A stretch of DNA of 64,000 bases from Azospirillum rugosum (lineage in GTDB: Bacteria > Pseudomonadota > Alphaproteobacteria > Azospirillales > Azospirillaceae), in NCBI RefSeq assembly GCF_017876155.1, contig NZ_JAGINP010000001.1, positions 558,001 through 622,000 on the forward strand, read 5' to 3'. How positions within the stretch are numbered: position 1 is the stretch's first letter; each line of letters begins with the position of its first letter. The position numbers and the translations under genes are program-made. The notes beneath the pieces were generated by a model. That model worked only from the letters and a program-made list of their open reading frames with translations, was not told the origin of the DNA and searched no databases. This document shows positions 19,024 through 26,699 of the stretch, in pieces.

Positions 19024-19956
19024 TCACTTCACGAAGCCCTTGGACTTCAGGTAGGCCGAGGCGACCTGCTTCGGATCCTGCCCCTCCACCGAAATCTTCG
19101 CGTTCAGCGACCGCAGCGTCTCCTCGTCCAGGGAGGCGAAGACCGGCTCCAGCGCCTCGCGCATCTTCGGGTAGGCTTGCAGGACCGACGCGCGCACCGT
19201 GGGCGCCGGCTCATAGACCATCTGCGCGGACTTGGTGTCCTTCATGACGACGAGATCGAGCGCCGCAATGGCGCCGTCCGTCCCGTAGACCATGGCGGTG
19301 TTGACGCCCGACGTGCCCTCCGCCGCCGCGCGGATGGTCGCCGCCGTGTCGCCGCCGGCCAGCACCAGGATCTGATCCGGCTTCAGCGCGAAGCCGTAGG
19401 TGCTCTGGAAGGAGGGCAGCGCCGCCGGGCTCTCCACGAACTCGGCGGACGCGGCGATCTTGGCCTTGCCGCCCGCCCCCACCCAGCGCGCGAAATCCTC
19501 CATGGTGGCGAGCTTGTTGGGCGCCGCCACGTCGCGGCGCAGCGCGATGGCCCAGGTGTTGTTGGCCGGCGCCGGCTTCAGCCAGACGATGTTGTTCTTG
19601 TCCAGGTCCAGCTGCTTGACCGTCTCGTAGCCGCCCGCCGCGTTCTTCCACACCGGGTCGCTGTCCACGTTGAAGAAGAAGGCGCCGTTGCCGGTGTATT
19701 CCGGATAGACGTCGATCTCCCCGGCCAGCAGCGCGCTGCGCACGATCTTGGTGGGGCCGAGCTGGATCTTGTTCTCGGTCGGGATGTTGTTGGCCTCCAG
19801 CACCTGGAGGATCATGGTGCCGAGCAGCCCGCTCTCGGCGTCGAGCTTGGAGCTGACCCGGACCGCGTCCGCCGCCTGGACGCTCCCCGCGGACAGGAGG
19901 ACCCCAAGTGCCAGGGCGGCCACCGCCCCAGAGACTACTCCCTTGGCCCGCTTCAT
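19024..19956 (-). CDS. osmF: Periplasmic betaine-type substrate-binding protein, OsmF/YehZ type
   Basis: A 310-residue OpuAC-class binding protein. The N-terminus MKRAKGVVSGAVAALALG is a signal peptide with cleavage probably after VQA. Landmarks of the OsmF group are VRVSSKLDAESGLLGTMILQ, GEIDVYPEYTGNGAFFF and the C-terminal SAYLKSKGFVK. The ATG at 19956 is preferred because GGAGGG precedes it by ten bases; an in-frame ATG at 19974 would add six residues. It is first in the operon. YehZYXW systems bind glycine betaine with low affinity and are often stress-induced, so the exact ligand is uncertain. Confidence 0.92.
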   Translation of the reverse strand: MKRAKGVVSGAVAALALGVLLSAGSVQAADAVRVSSKLDAESGLLGTMILQVLEANNIPTENKIQLGPTKIVRSALLAGEIDVYPEYTGNGAFFFNVDSDPVWKNAAGGYETVKQLDLDKNNIVWLKPAPANNTWAIALRRDVAAPNKLATMEDFARWVGAGGKAKIAASAEFVESPAALPSFQSTYGFALKPDQILVLAGGDTAATIRAAAEGTSGVNTAMVYGTDGAIAALDLVVMKDTKSAQMVYEPAPTVRASVLQAYPKMREALEPVFASLDEETLRSLNAKISVEGQDPKQVASAYLKSKGFVK

Positions 19957-20074
19957 CACCACCAATCCCTCCATTCCCGCACAGGTTTCGTTTTGCAGGT
20001 AGGATGGGGGTCAATCGGCGCCACGGCAAGCCGGGCTTTCCGCCAGCTTGCGGCTTGCAAGGGGCTTCGAATGG

Positions 20075-21475
20075 TCAGCGCGGGCTCACCCGAAAGGACG
20101 GGGCGTGGTCCGGCTGGGTCGTCACCACGGCCACGGGCAGCGCCGGCCGCGCCCCCGCCGGCATCTCCAGCCGGAACCGTCGGAACAGGGAGGCCAGCAC
20201 CAGCACCGCCTCCGTCAGGGCGAACGGCGCGCCGATGCACACCCGCGGCCCGGCCCCGAAGGGCAGGAAGGCGAATCGCGGCGGCGGCGGGGCGCCGGGT
20301 AGGAAGCGGTCCGGGTTGAAGGCGTCGGACTCCGCCCACAGGCCGCGGTGCCGGTGCAGCACCCAGGGCGCCACCATCACCACCGATCCTTTGGGAATGC
20401 TCACCGCCCCGGCGCGGTCCGGCCCCAGCGCCAGCCGCACGATGGTGAAGGCCGGCGGGTAGAGCCGCAGCGCCTCGTCCACCGCCGCCCGCGTGTAGGG
20501 CAACCGCGCGACCGCCTCCAGCGCCGTCTCCGGCGTGATGTCCACGCCCTGCGCCTCCTCCGCCACGCGCTCCTGCACGTCCGGCGCCTGGGTCAGCAGC
20601 CAGCAGGCCCAGAACAGCGCCAGCGCTGTCGTCTCGTGCCCGGCCATGATCAGCGTCGCCACCTGGTCGCGCAGCTGGTCAGGGGTAAAGCCCGCGCCCG
20701 TCTCCGGATCACGCGCCTCGTCCATGAGGTCCAGCAGGTCGCGCGCGCCATCCCTTCCGCTGGTGCCCGCCCGCCGCCGCTCCGCGATGATGCTCTCGAT
20801 CAGCCCCATCCACTCCCGCCGGAAGCGGCGGCGCAGCAGGTCCCAGACCGTCGGTATGGACAGCGGCACGAAGAAGTCGCTGGGGTGCGGGCGCGCCAGC
20901 CGCTCGTTGTAGCGCCGGATCATGCCGCGCAGCGCCGGGCCGAACCGCTCCATCTCCAGCGAGAACATGGACCGCCCGGCGATGTCCAGCGCCAGCGCCT
21001 GCATAAAGGTCAGCATGTCCACGCCAGACCCCACCCCGGCCATGCCGCCCAGCCGGTCCAGCGCCGGCCCGGTGGCGAGCACCACGTGGCGGGCCAGCAT
21101 GGGCAGCGTCCGCGGGGTGAAGGCCGGGGCCAGCGTGCGGCGCTGCCGCTTCCAGCTGTCGCCGCGCGACAGCAGCACGCCCTCGCCCACGATGGGCCGC
21201 AGCACGCGCATGGCGGCGGGGGTGCGGGCGTAGTTGGCGTCGTTGTCCACCAGCACGCGGCGGATGGCCTCCGGGTCGTTCAGCAGGAAGCTCGGCCGGC
21301 CGAACACCGACCGCTCCAACGCCCACTCCTCGTAGGCCCGCCGCGGCCAGGAGGTCAGCGCGTTGGTCCGGAAGGCCGTCAGCAGCTGCCACGCCGGCAG
21401 GTCGGCCGGCTGCGGCTCCGGGACCGGCGGCACGTACAAAGGGGTGCCCCACGTCGCGGCGCTGTGCGTTGCCAT
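20075..21475 (-). CDS. Cytochrome P450
   Basis: A 466-residue P450. The heme-binding loop is FLPFGAGPRVCIGAPFAL with the axial cysteine; the I-helix oxygen-activation motif is MAGHETTALALF; the K-helix ExxR is DEALRLYPPAF. The soluble N-terminus lacks a membrane anchor. ATG 21475 follows AGGAGGA by six bases; the longer frame to 21580 was discarded. No ferredoxin or ferredoxin reductase gene is adjacent, so redox partners must be encoded elsewhere. The substrate cannot be deduced, but the sequence resembles the CYP110/CYP102-like fatty acid or hydrophobic substrate group more than class I camphor types. Confidence 0.93.
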   Translation of the reverse strand: MATHSAATWGTPLYVPPVPEPQPADLPAWQLLTAFRTNALTSWPRRAYEEWALERSVFGRPSFLLNDPEAIRRVLVDNDANYARTPAAMRVLRPIVGEGVLLSRGDSWKRQRRTLAPAFTPRTLPMLARHVVLATGPALDRLGGMAGVGSGVDMLTFMQALALDIAGRSMFSLEMERFGPALRGMIRRYNERLARPHPSDFFVPLSIPTVWDLLRRRFRREWMGLIESIIAERRRAGTSGRDGARDLLDLMDEARDPETGAGFTPDQLRDQVATLIMAGHETTALALFWACWLLTQAPDVQERVAEEAQGVDITPETALEAVARLPYTRAAVDEALRLYPPAFTIVRLALGPDRAGAVSIPKGSVVMVAPWVLHRHRGLWAESDAFNPDRFLPGAPPPPRFAFLPFGAGPRVCIGAPFALTEAVLVLASLFRRFRLEMPAGARPALPVAVVTTQPDHAPSFRVSPR

Positions 21476-21619
21476 GGCGGAATCCTCCTCGGACCGTTCC
21501 CGCGACCGTTCGCCGTCTCCGTCAGGAACGGCCATGCTTATAATGAAAGGAGCAGCCCCGACTTTCCAGGGCTCCGCCACCCGCTACCCTGCCGAATGCC
21601 AGCCCGACCGGAGCACGCC

Positions 21620-22201
21620 ATGCAGACCCGCACCCCAGCGCTCGCCCTTTCCCTCCTGCTTCTCGCCGCCGGCGCGGCCCACGCCCAAACGCCCATGCCC
21701 ATGGACCATGCCGCCCACCACGCCGGAATGGCCCACGGCGCCACGGCAGCGCAAGCGACACCCACCATGCCCGGACAGGACGCCTTCGGCACCATCCAGG
21801 AGATCGTGGGCATCCTCGACGCCGATCCCAACACCGACTGGACCAAGGTGGACATCGAGGCGTTGCGCCGGCACCTGATCGACATGAATGAGGTCACGCT
21901 GAACGCGGCCGCCGCGGCAACCCCCATCGACGGCGGCGCGCGCTTCGCGGTCACCGGCGCCGGCCGCACGCTGGACGCCATCCGCCGCATGGTCCCCGCG
22001 CACGCCCAGGCGATGAACGGCACCGACGGCTGGACCATCGCCACCGAACCCCTGCCCGACGGCGTGCTGCTGACGGTCACATCCCCCGACGCGCGCCAGG
22101 CCGCCCGCATCCGCGGCCTCAGCTTCATCGGCATCATGGTGCAGGGAAGCCACCATCAGGCGCACCACCTCGCCATGGCCCGCGGCGGCTTCACCCACTG
22201 A
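21620..22201 (+). CDS. Exported His/Met-rich protein of unknown function
   Basis: A 193-residue protein with a signal peptide (MQTRTPALALSLLLLAAG, cleavage after AHA). The mature N-terminus TPMPMDHAAHHAGMAHG is rich in His and Met, as in periplasmic copper or other metal handling proteins. The rest (residues 55-190) contains an acidic then mixed region ending GSHHQAHHLAMARGG. No family was recognised with certainty. It is divergent from the P450 gene with about 145 bp between. Metal binding is inferred only from composition. Confidence 0.8.
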   Translation: MQTRTPALALSLLLLAAGAAHAQTPMPMDHAAHHAGMAHGATAAQATPTMPGQDAFGTIQEIVGILDADPNTDWTKVDIEALRRHLIDMNEVTLNAAAAATPIDGGARFAVTGAGRTLDAIRRMVPAHAQAMNGTDGWTIATEPLPDGVLLTVTSPDARQAARIRGLSFIGIMVQGSHHQAHHLAMARGGFTH

Positions 22202-22372
22202 GGACGGATCGGACTCCGGCCCGTATCCGGACCGGATTCGTCCGAACCACGAACCGCCTAAGGCAAGAGTAGGACCAATGCGTTAAAAAGGCTGCCGATC
22301 AGCGTCGTCAACACATTGTTAGTCAAATCGCCTCTACCGTCTCCTTCAAGAAATCGAGGTTAGAGACACACA

Positions 22373-22567
22373 ATGACCATCGACGACGGAGACTGCCGGG
22401 TTGTCTCGGAGGTCTTTAGTTTTGCAAGCGGACGTTTCACCGAAGATGCCGCAATCCACTTGGCGGCGGAAGCCCTGCGAGCCCGCCACTTAAGCGCGAG
22501 TCTGTCGGAGGCGGTGAGCGCCACCATGTCCATCCTCTTCGGCGCGGGCGGCCTGCCCTGTTCCTGA
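22373..22567 (+). CDS. Small hypothetical protein
   Basis: A 64-residue reading frame beginning MTIDDGDCRVVSEVFSF and ending GAGGLPCS. Third positions are mostly G or C, though less so in the first 20 codons. A weak GAGG lies 13 bases upstream. No family is recognised. The gap 22202-22372 before it holds no gene that I can see. It ends 9 bp before the hairpin-string element, so it might instead be a spurious frame. Confidence 0.4.
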   Translation: MTIDDGDCRVVSEVFSFASGRFTEDAAIHLAAEALRARHLSASLSEAVSATMSILFGAGGLPCS

Positions 22568-22576
22568 CGGTTTCCT

Positions 22577-22750
22577 AAAGCGGATTGCAATCCGCTTTGG
22601 ACCGCGACCGCGGGCCCGGTCGCACGTGCGACCGAAGCCCGGCCTCTCGCGGGAACGGAGTTCCCGCTGGCGGCAGGCGGATGCCACAGGCATCCGCTGA
22701 GAGCCGGCGAATGAGGCCATATGAATCTAAAGCGAATGCAAATTCGCTTT
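22577..22750. repeat. String of consecutive hairpins bordered by matching AAAGCG palindromes
   Basis: Five dyads follow each other. A perfect 22-base palindrome at 22577-22598 starts AAAGCGGATTG. A perfect 18-base palindrome is CGGTCGCACGTGCGACCG (22617-22634), enclosed by CGGGC/GCCCG. GCGGGAAC-GGA-GTTCCCGC is at 22649-22667, and GCGGATGCC-ACA-GGCATCCGC at 22677-22697. AAAGCGAAT-GCAA-ATTCGCTTT is at 22729-22750. The two border palindromes resemble each other, so the 174 bp looks like one unit. It lies between convergent genes. It could be a structured RNA, a terminator cluster or a non-autonomous mobile element. Confidence 0.8.
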
Positions 22751-22818
22751 AAGGGCGGCGGGCGGGGTGGCCACGAAACAAACCACCCCGCCCCCGGCCC
22801 CTCAAGACGGTCGCCCCG

Positions 22819-23937
22819 TCACGACCGCTGTTCGATCGAGGTCGTCCCGAACAGCCGCTTGTACTCGCGCGGCTGCGACCGCCAGTACTGCTTGGGCGCC
22901 TGCACCTCCGCCCCCAGGGCCGCGGCGGCGTGCCAGGGCCAGCGCGGGTCGTACAGGATGCCGCGCGCCAGCGCGACCATGTCGGCCTTGCCGCCGGCGA
23001 CGACCTCCTCGGCCTGCTGCGGATCGGTGATCAGCCCGACGGCGATGGTCGGCATGGCCGTCGCGCGCTTCACCCCCTCGGCCAGCGGCACCTGGTAGCC
23101 GGGACCGACGGGGATTTCCTGAGCCGGCGTCAGCCCACCCGAAGACACGTCGAGGAAGTCGCAGCCGCGCTGTTCCAGCGCCTTGGCGAAGGCGATCGTC
23201 TGCTCCAGATCCCAGCCGCCCGGGGCCCAGTCGGTGGCGGACACGCGCACGCCCACCGGCCGGTCCGCCGGAAAGGCGGCGCGCACGGCGTCGAACACCT
23301 CCAGCGGGTAGCGCATGCGGTTCTCCAGGCTGCCGCCATAGGCGTCCTCCCGCCGGTTGGACAGCGGTGACAGGAACTGGTGCAGCAGGTAGCCGTGCGC
23401 GGCGTGCAGCTCGACCGCGTCCAGCCCGATCCGCGCGGCGCGCTTGGCCGATTCCACGAAGGCGTCGCGCACGCGCTCCAGCCCGGCGGCGTCCAGCGCC
23501 AGCGGGGTGCGCTCCCCGTCGGCGTGGGGGATCGGCGACGGCGCGACGCAGTCCCAGCCGCCCTCCTCCAGCCCGAGCTGCTGCCCGCCCTCCCAGGGCG
23601 GCTGCACCGACGCCTTGCGCCCGGCGTGGGCCAGCTGGACGCCGATGGGCATCGCCGATTCCTTGCGCACGCAATCCAGCACATGCTTCAGCGCGGCCTC
23701 GGTCTCGTCCGACCACAGGCCGATGTCGCCGGGGCTGATCCGCCCCTCCGGCACGACGGCCGTCGCTTCCAGGAACATCAGCCCGGCACCCGACAGCGCC
23801 AGATGCCCCAGGTGGATGAGGTGCCAGCTGCCCGGCTTTCCGTCCTCCGCCGAATACTGGCACATCGGCGCGATGACGATCCGGTTCTGCAAGCGAAGCT
23901 GTCCGATCTCGATCGGTTCGAAGAGTCTGCTGGCCAT
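22819..23937 (-). CDS. NADH:flavin oxidoreductase (old yellow enzyme, YqjM-like)
   Basis: A 372-residue FMN-dependent ene-reductase. The active-site region APMCQYSAEDG carries the cysteine typical of the YqjM/xenobiotic-reductase subgroup. Other hallmarks are LAHAGRKASVQPPW, HAAHGYLLHQFLSP followed by NRRED and YGGSLENR, and the phosphate-binding ALARGILYDPRWPWHAA. It reduces activated C=C bonds of enals, enones or nitro compounds with NAD(P)H. The ATG at 23937 follows AAAGGA by eight bases; a GTG at 23943 is an alternative. It is transcribed alone. Confidence 0.93.
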   Translation of the reverse strand: MASRLFEPIEIGQLRLQNRIVIAPMCQYSAEDGKPGSWHLIHLGHLALSGAGLMFLEATAVVPEGRISPGDIGLWSDETEAALKHVLDCVRKESAMPIGVQLAHAGRKASVQPPWEGGQQLGLEEGGWDCVAPSPIPHADGERTPLALDAAGLERVRDAFVESAKRAARIGLDAVELHAAHGYLLHQFLSPLSNRREDAYGGSLENRMRYPLEVFDAVRAAFPADRPVGVRVSATDWAPGGWDLEQTIAFAKALEQRGCDFLDVSSGGLTPAQEIPVGPGYQVPLAEGVKRATAMPTIAVGLITDPQQAEEVVAGGKADMVALARGILYDPRWPWHAAAALGAEVQAPKQYWRSQPREYKRLFGTTSIEQRS

Positions 23938-24298
23938 CGGCACGTCCTTTGCCCGTCGGTCTTGCTGGATTCGGTCTTGATGGGTTTGGCGGCTTCAACA
24001 GCCCGCCGCTCCGCGCCTCCCGCCGATCGAAAGCCTCACCACCACCGATCACCCGGCGGCCAATCGTGGGGCGGCGGGTCGCGGCCGTCCGAAAGGCCGG
24101 GATCCCGTCGAAGATGGTCGCTCCGCCGCTCCGGGTCCAGGTGTTCCCTGCCCTGCGCCCAGGGCACGGCGTCCGGCGGCCACCCTCGCCGCGGCCATTC
24201 GCCACAGCGTCCGCCAGCGGCACCCGCGGACCCAATCACCGTCCCACACGTTCCCCCGACATCGCAGCAGGCCGGAATCAGGACGCAGGAGAACCGCC
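23938..24298. other. Intergenic region without recognisable gene
   Basis: Between the divergent old-yellow-enzyme and S2P protease genes. Several overlapping open frames exist on both strands, but none has a credible ribosome-binding site or a protein that resembles a known family. No strong dyad or tandem repeat was seen. It presumably contains the two promoters. Confidence 0.5.
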
Positions 24299-25390
24299 AT
24301 GGGCTGGTCGATCCCCATCGGCACCATCAAGGGCACGGTGGTGCGCATCCACATCACCTTCCTGCTGCTGCTCCTGTGGATCGGCAGCGCGCATTACACG
24401 CAGGGCGGCTGGACCGCGGCGACGGAGGGCATCGTCTTCATCGCCCTGCTGTTCCTGTGCGTCCTGCTGCACGAGTTCGGGCACGTCCTGACCGCGCGGC
24501 GCTACGGCATCCGCACCCCGGACATCACGCTTCTGCCCATCGGCGGCGTGGCGCGGCTGGAGCGCCTGCCCGAGAAGCCCTCGCAGGAGCTTCTGGTGGC
24601 GCTCGCCGGCCCAGCGGTGAACCTGGTCATCGCCGCCCTGCTCTACGTGGCGCTCGGCGGCTTCCCCTCACCGGCAAGCACGGAGCCGCAGAACGCCGGG
24701 GTCGGCGTGCTGGAGCGGCTGGCCTCCGCGAACCTGTTCCTGGCGCTGTTCAACCTGATCCCGGCCTTCCCGATGGACGGCGGCCGCGTGCTGCGCGCGA
24801 TCCTGGCATCCCGCCTCGGCTACGGGCGCGGCACGCAGCTGGCCGCGACGGTCGGGCAGGCGGTGGCCTTCGGACTGGGGCTGCTGGGCCTGTTCGGCAA
24901 CCCGCTGCTTCTGTTCATCGCGCTGTTCGTCTATCTGGGCGCGGCGTCCGAATCGCACGCCGTGCAGATGCGGGAGGTCTCGCGCGGCGTGATCGTCTCC
25001 GACGCCATGATCACCCATTTCGAGAGCCTGGCGCCCGGCAGCGTGCTGGAGGACGCGGTGCGCTGCCTGTTGCAGACCACGCAGCACGAGTTTCCGGTGG
25101 TGGACGGCTCCGGCCGGCTGCGCGGCGTGCTGACCCGCGACGACATGATCCGCGCGCTGCGCGACCGCGGCCCGGACACGCCGGTTCTGGAGGTGATGCG
25201 CGCCGACATCCCGGTGATCGACCGCCGCCGCAACCTGGAGGAGGCCCTGCGCCTGATGCAGGAGAACCGCCTTCCCGCCGTCGGCGTCAACGACAACGAC
25301 GGCCGGCTGGTCGGCCTCGTCACGCCGGAGAATGTCGGCGAGATGATGATGGTCCACGCCGCCCGCCCCGACCGCCGCATGGCGTCCTGA
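24299..25390 (+). CDS. Site-2 protease-like membrane metalloprotease with two CBS domains
   Basis: A 363-residue M50 family protein. The zinc site HEFGH is at residues 58-62 in the second hydrophobic region, and the third ligand motif appears as NLIPAFPMDGGRVLRA. About four to six membrane segments span residues 15-220. Two CBS domains follow (about 235-290 and 300-360: VSDAMITHFESL, FPVVDGSGRLRGVLTRDDMI, GVNDNDGRLVGLVTPENV). This architecture matches the Rip3/SpoIVFB-CBS group, in which the CBS pair is thought to sense adenine nucleotides. ATG 24299 has AGGAG nine bases upstream. The cleaved substrate is unknown. Confidence 0.92.
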   Translation: MGWSIPIGTIKGTVVRIHITFLLLLLWIGSAHYTQGGWTAATEGIVFIALLFLCVLLHEFGHVLTARRYGIRTPDITLLPIGGVARLERLPEKPSQELLVALAGPAVNLVIAALLYVALGGFPSPASTEPQNAGVGVLERLASANLFLALFNLIPAFPMDGGRVLRAILASRLGYGRGTQLAATVGQAVAFGLGLLGLFGNPLLLFIALFVYLGAASESHAVQMREVSRGVIVSDAMITHFESLAPGSVLEDAVRCLLQTTQHEFPVVDGSGRLRGVLTRDDMIRALRDRGPDTPVLEVMRADIPVIDRRRNLEEALRLMQENRLPAVGVNDNDGRLVGLVTPENVGEMMMVHAARPDRRMAS

Positions 25391-25460
25391 GCGGCCGCGC
25401 GATTCCGGGCGCCGCCCCCTGTTGAACCTCCCGAAATCGGATCACCTCAGGAGACAGTCG

Positions 25461-25655
25461 ATGGCGAAGGCCGAATCGAAGAAGCAGCAGATGGCCGCCG
25501 GCGCGGCCCTGTCCGCCAAGCGCGGCGAACGTCCGAAATCGAGCCTCAAGGGCGCGTCCCGGCAGATGGTCGAATCCATGAGCGAGAAGGAACTCCACGA
25601 CATGGCCTCCGCCAAGCGCAAGGACCTGCCGACCCGCGAATCCAAGGACGACTGA
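25461..25655 (+). CDS. DUF3008 family small basic protein
   Basis: A 64-residue highly charged protein, MAKAESKKQQMAAGAALSAK at the start and MSEKELHDMASAKRKDLP near the end. This pattern is the DUF3008 family. AGGAGA lies seven bases before the ATG. It has no signal or membrane segment; function is unknown. It follows the protease gene by 70 bp and is convergent with a short gene on the other strand. Confidence 0.85.
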   Translation: MAKAESKKQQMAAGAALSAKRGERPKSSLKGASRQMVESMSEKELHDMASAKRKDLPTRESKDD

Positions 25656-25681
25656 CCCGGCGCACCGGTCGGCCCGTTCGC

Positions 25682-25712
25682 CCCCGGCTGGATCCGGGCG
25701 GTCCAGCCGGGG
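25682..25712. terminator. Hairpin between convergent small genes
   Basis: CCCCGGCTGGA (25682-25692) and TCCAGCCGGGG (25702-25712) form a perfect 11-bp stem with a nine-base loop. No T-run follows on either side, so it would be an imperfect intrinsic terminator. The position between two convergent stops supports a termination role. Confidence 0.6.
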
Positions 25713-25718
25713 CGCGGC

Positions 25719-25910
25719 TCAGCCGTGGCTTTTCCCCATCGCCGCGAGTTCGTTCAGCCGCTCGCTCATGAGCCTGGCGGTGTCCTCGGGCAGCCGGTCG
25801 AGCCGGAGAGACGCGGGGACCGCGTAGGCTCCGGTCCGGCGGTCGATCACGCACCATTCCGCGCCGTCGTCGCGAAGACGCGCGACATAACGGCTCTCAC
25901 TCTTCTCCAT
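25719..25910 (-). CDS. Small hypothetical protein
   Basis: A 63-residue protein beginning MEKSESRYVARLRDDGAEWC and ending ERLNELAAMGKSHG. GGAGGG lies five bases before the ATG at 25910, so this short form is preferred over the 151-residue open frame that runs through the tRNA region. The segment WCVIDRRTGAYAVPASL looks like a small beta-rich fold, but no family is recognised. Codon use is typical of the neighbourhood. Confidence 0.65.
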   Translation of the reverse strand: MEKSESRYVARLRDDGAEWCVIDRRTGAYAVPASLRLDRLPEDTARLMSERLNELAAMGKSHG

Positions 25911-26149
25911 GGCACCCTCCAAGGCGGTTGAGGCGTTTTCACCGTGTTGACGGTGCTTGGACGCGCCTTTCCCCGGAAGTCCTGCGCCGTCGACCCCGGC
26001 GCATTGGCGGTACCCTTTTGCGGAGCCCCCTTCGCGGAGTCCTGAAGCAGCCCACGGAAAGCCCGCAAGGCAACGCGCCCCAGGGTCCATCCCCAGGGAA
26101 TTCGCCCTCACGGGCAACCGAACCATTTTTTGAAAGGGAGAGAAAGTGG

Positions 26150-26240
26150 CGGAGGGGATGGGATTCGAACCCACGATAGGGGTTTGAGCCCCTATAACGG
26201 TTTAGCAAACCGCCGCCTTCAGCCTCTCGGCCACCCCTCC
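26150..26240 (-). tRNA. tRNA-Ser (anticodon GCU)
   Basis: On the minus strand the acceptor GGAGGGG (26240-26234) pairs with CCCCTCC at 26157-26151, followed by discriminator G. The anticodon loop is in CGGTTTGCTAAACCG, with GCT at 26206-26204. A long variable arm ATAGGGG-CTCAAA-CCCCTAT marks a class II tRNA, as expected for serine. The T-loop is GGTTCGAATCC. CCA is not encoded. It decodes AGC and AGU. Confidence 0.95.
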
Positions 26241-26402
26241 TACCGGGTCGGCGCTGGTGGGCGCCGCTGGCGTTCGTGCGTTCTAACGATCCGGCAGGGG
26301 CCTGTCAACGCTTACGCAGCAAAAAACGCGTTCGCTCGAATCTGTGAGAAATGTGTATAAAATTTTATGTACTTTTTATCCAATCGGGGCTATGGTGCCA
26401 CC

Positions 26403-26675
26403 ATGAGCGATGAGAAATCTCCGGAATTGGAGGACGCCATGGGCCTGTCGCGCCGCTGCACGGAAACGCTGATCGATCTCGTCGAGATCAAGCTGAGCTG
26501 CCTGGAGGTCACTGACCGCGAGGACCTGAAGGAGAAGGAGCTTCTGATGCGCTGTGTGCAGGAGCTGAACGCCGAATTGCGCGGGGAGAATGGCGCGATG
26601 GCCGCCTTCGCGGCGCCCAAGCGCCGCGGCCGCCGGCCCAAGCACCTGCAATACCAGGATCTCCACGTCGCGTGA
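26403..26675 (+). CDS. Hypothetical charged protein
   Basis: A 90-residue protein, MSDEKSPELEDAMGLSRRCT at the start, with a probable alpha-helical middle (TLIDLVEIKLSCLEV, KEKELLMRCVQELNAEL) and a basic tail APKRRGRRPKHLQ. The basic tail could contact nucleic acid, but this is only a guess. An in-frame ATG at 26367 in AT-rich DNA is an alternative start. Neither has a strong ribosome-binding site. An AT-rich promoter-like region lies at 26320-26390. Its stop is 24 bp from the end of the kinase gene on the other strand. Confidence 0.65.
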   Translation: MSDEKSPELEDAMGLSRRCTETLIDLVEIKLSCLEVTDREDLKEKELLMRCVQELNAELRGENGAMAAFAAPKRRGRRPKHLQYQDLHVA

Positions 26676-26699
26676 CCGGGCGCCCCGGCCGCGACGGCC

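Noticed and set aside
21538..21544. TATAAT in the P450/exported protein intergenic region as a promoter
   Set aside because: No acceptable -35 hexamer at 16-18 bp spacing was found on the plus strand, so support is too weak to list.
25911..26174. N-terminal extension of the 63-residue protein to 151 residues
   Set aside because: The extension overlaps the tRNA-Ser gene end and lacks a ribosome-binding site, while the ATG at 25910 has GGAGGG.
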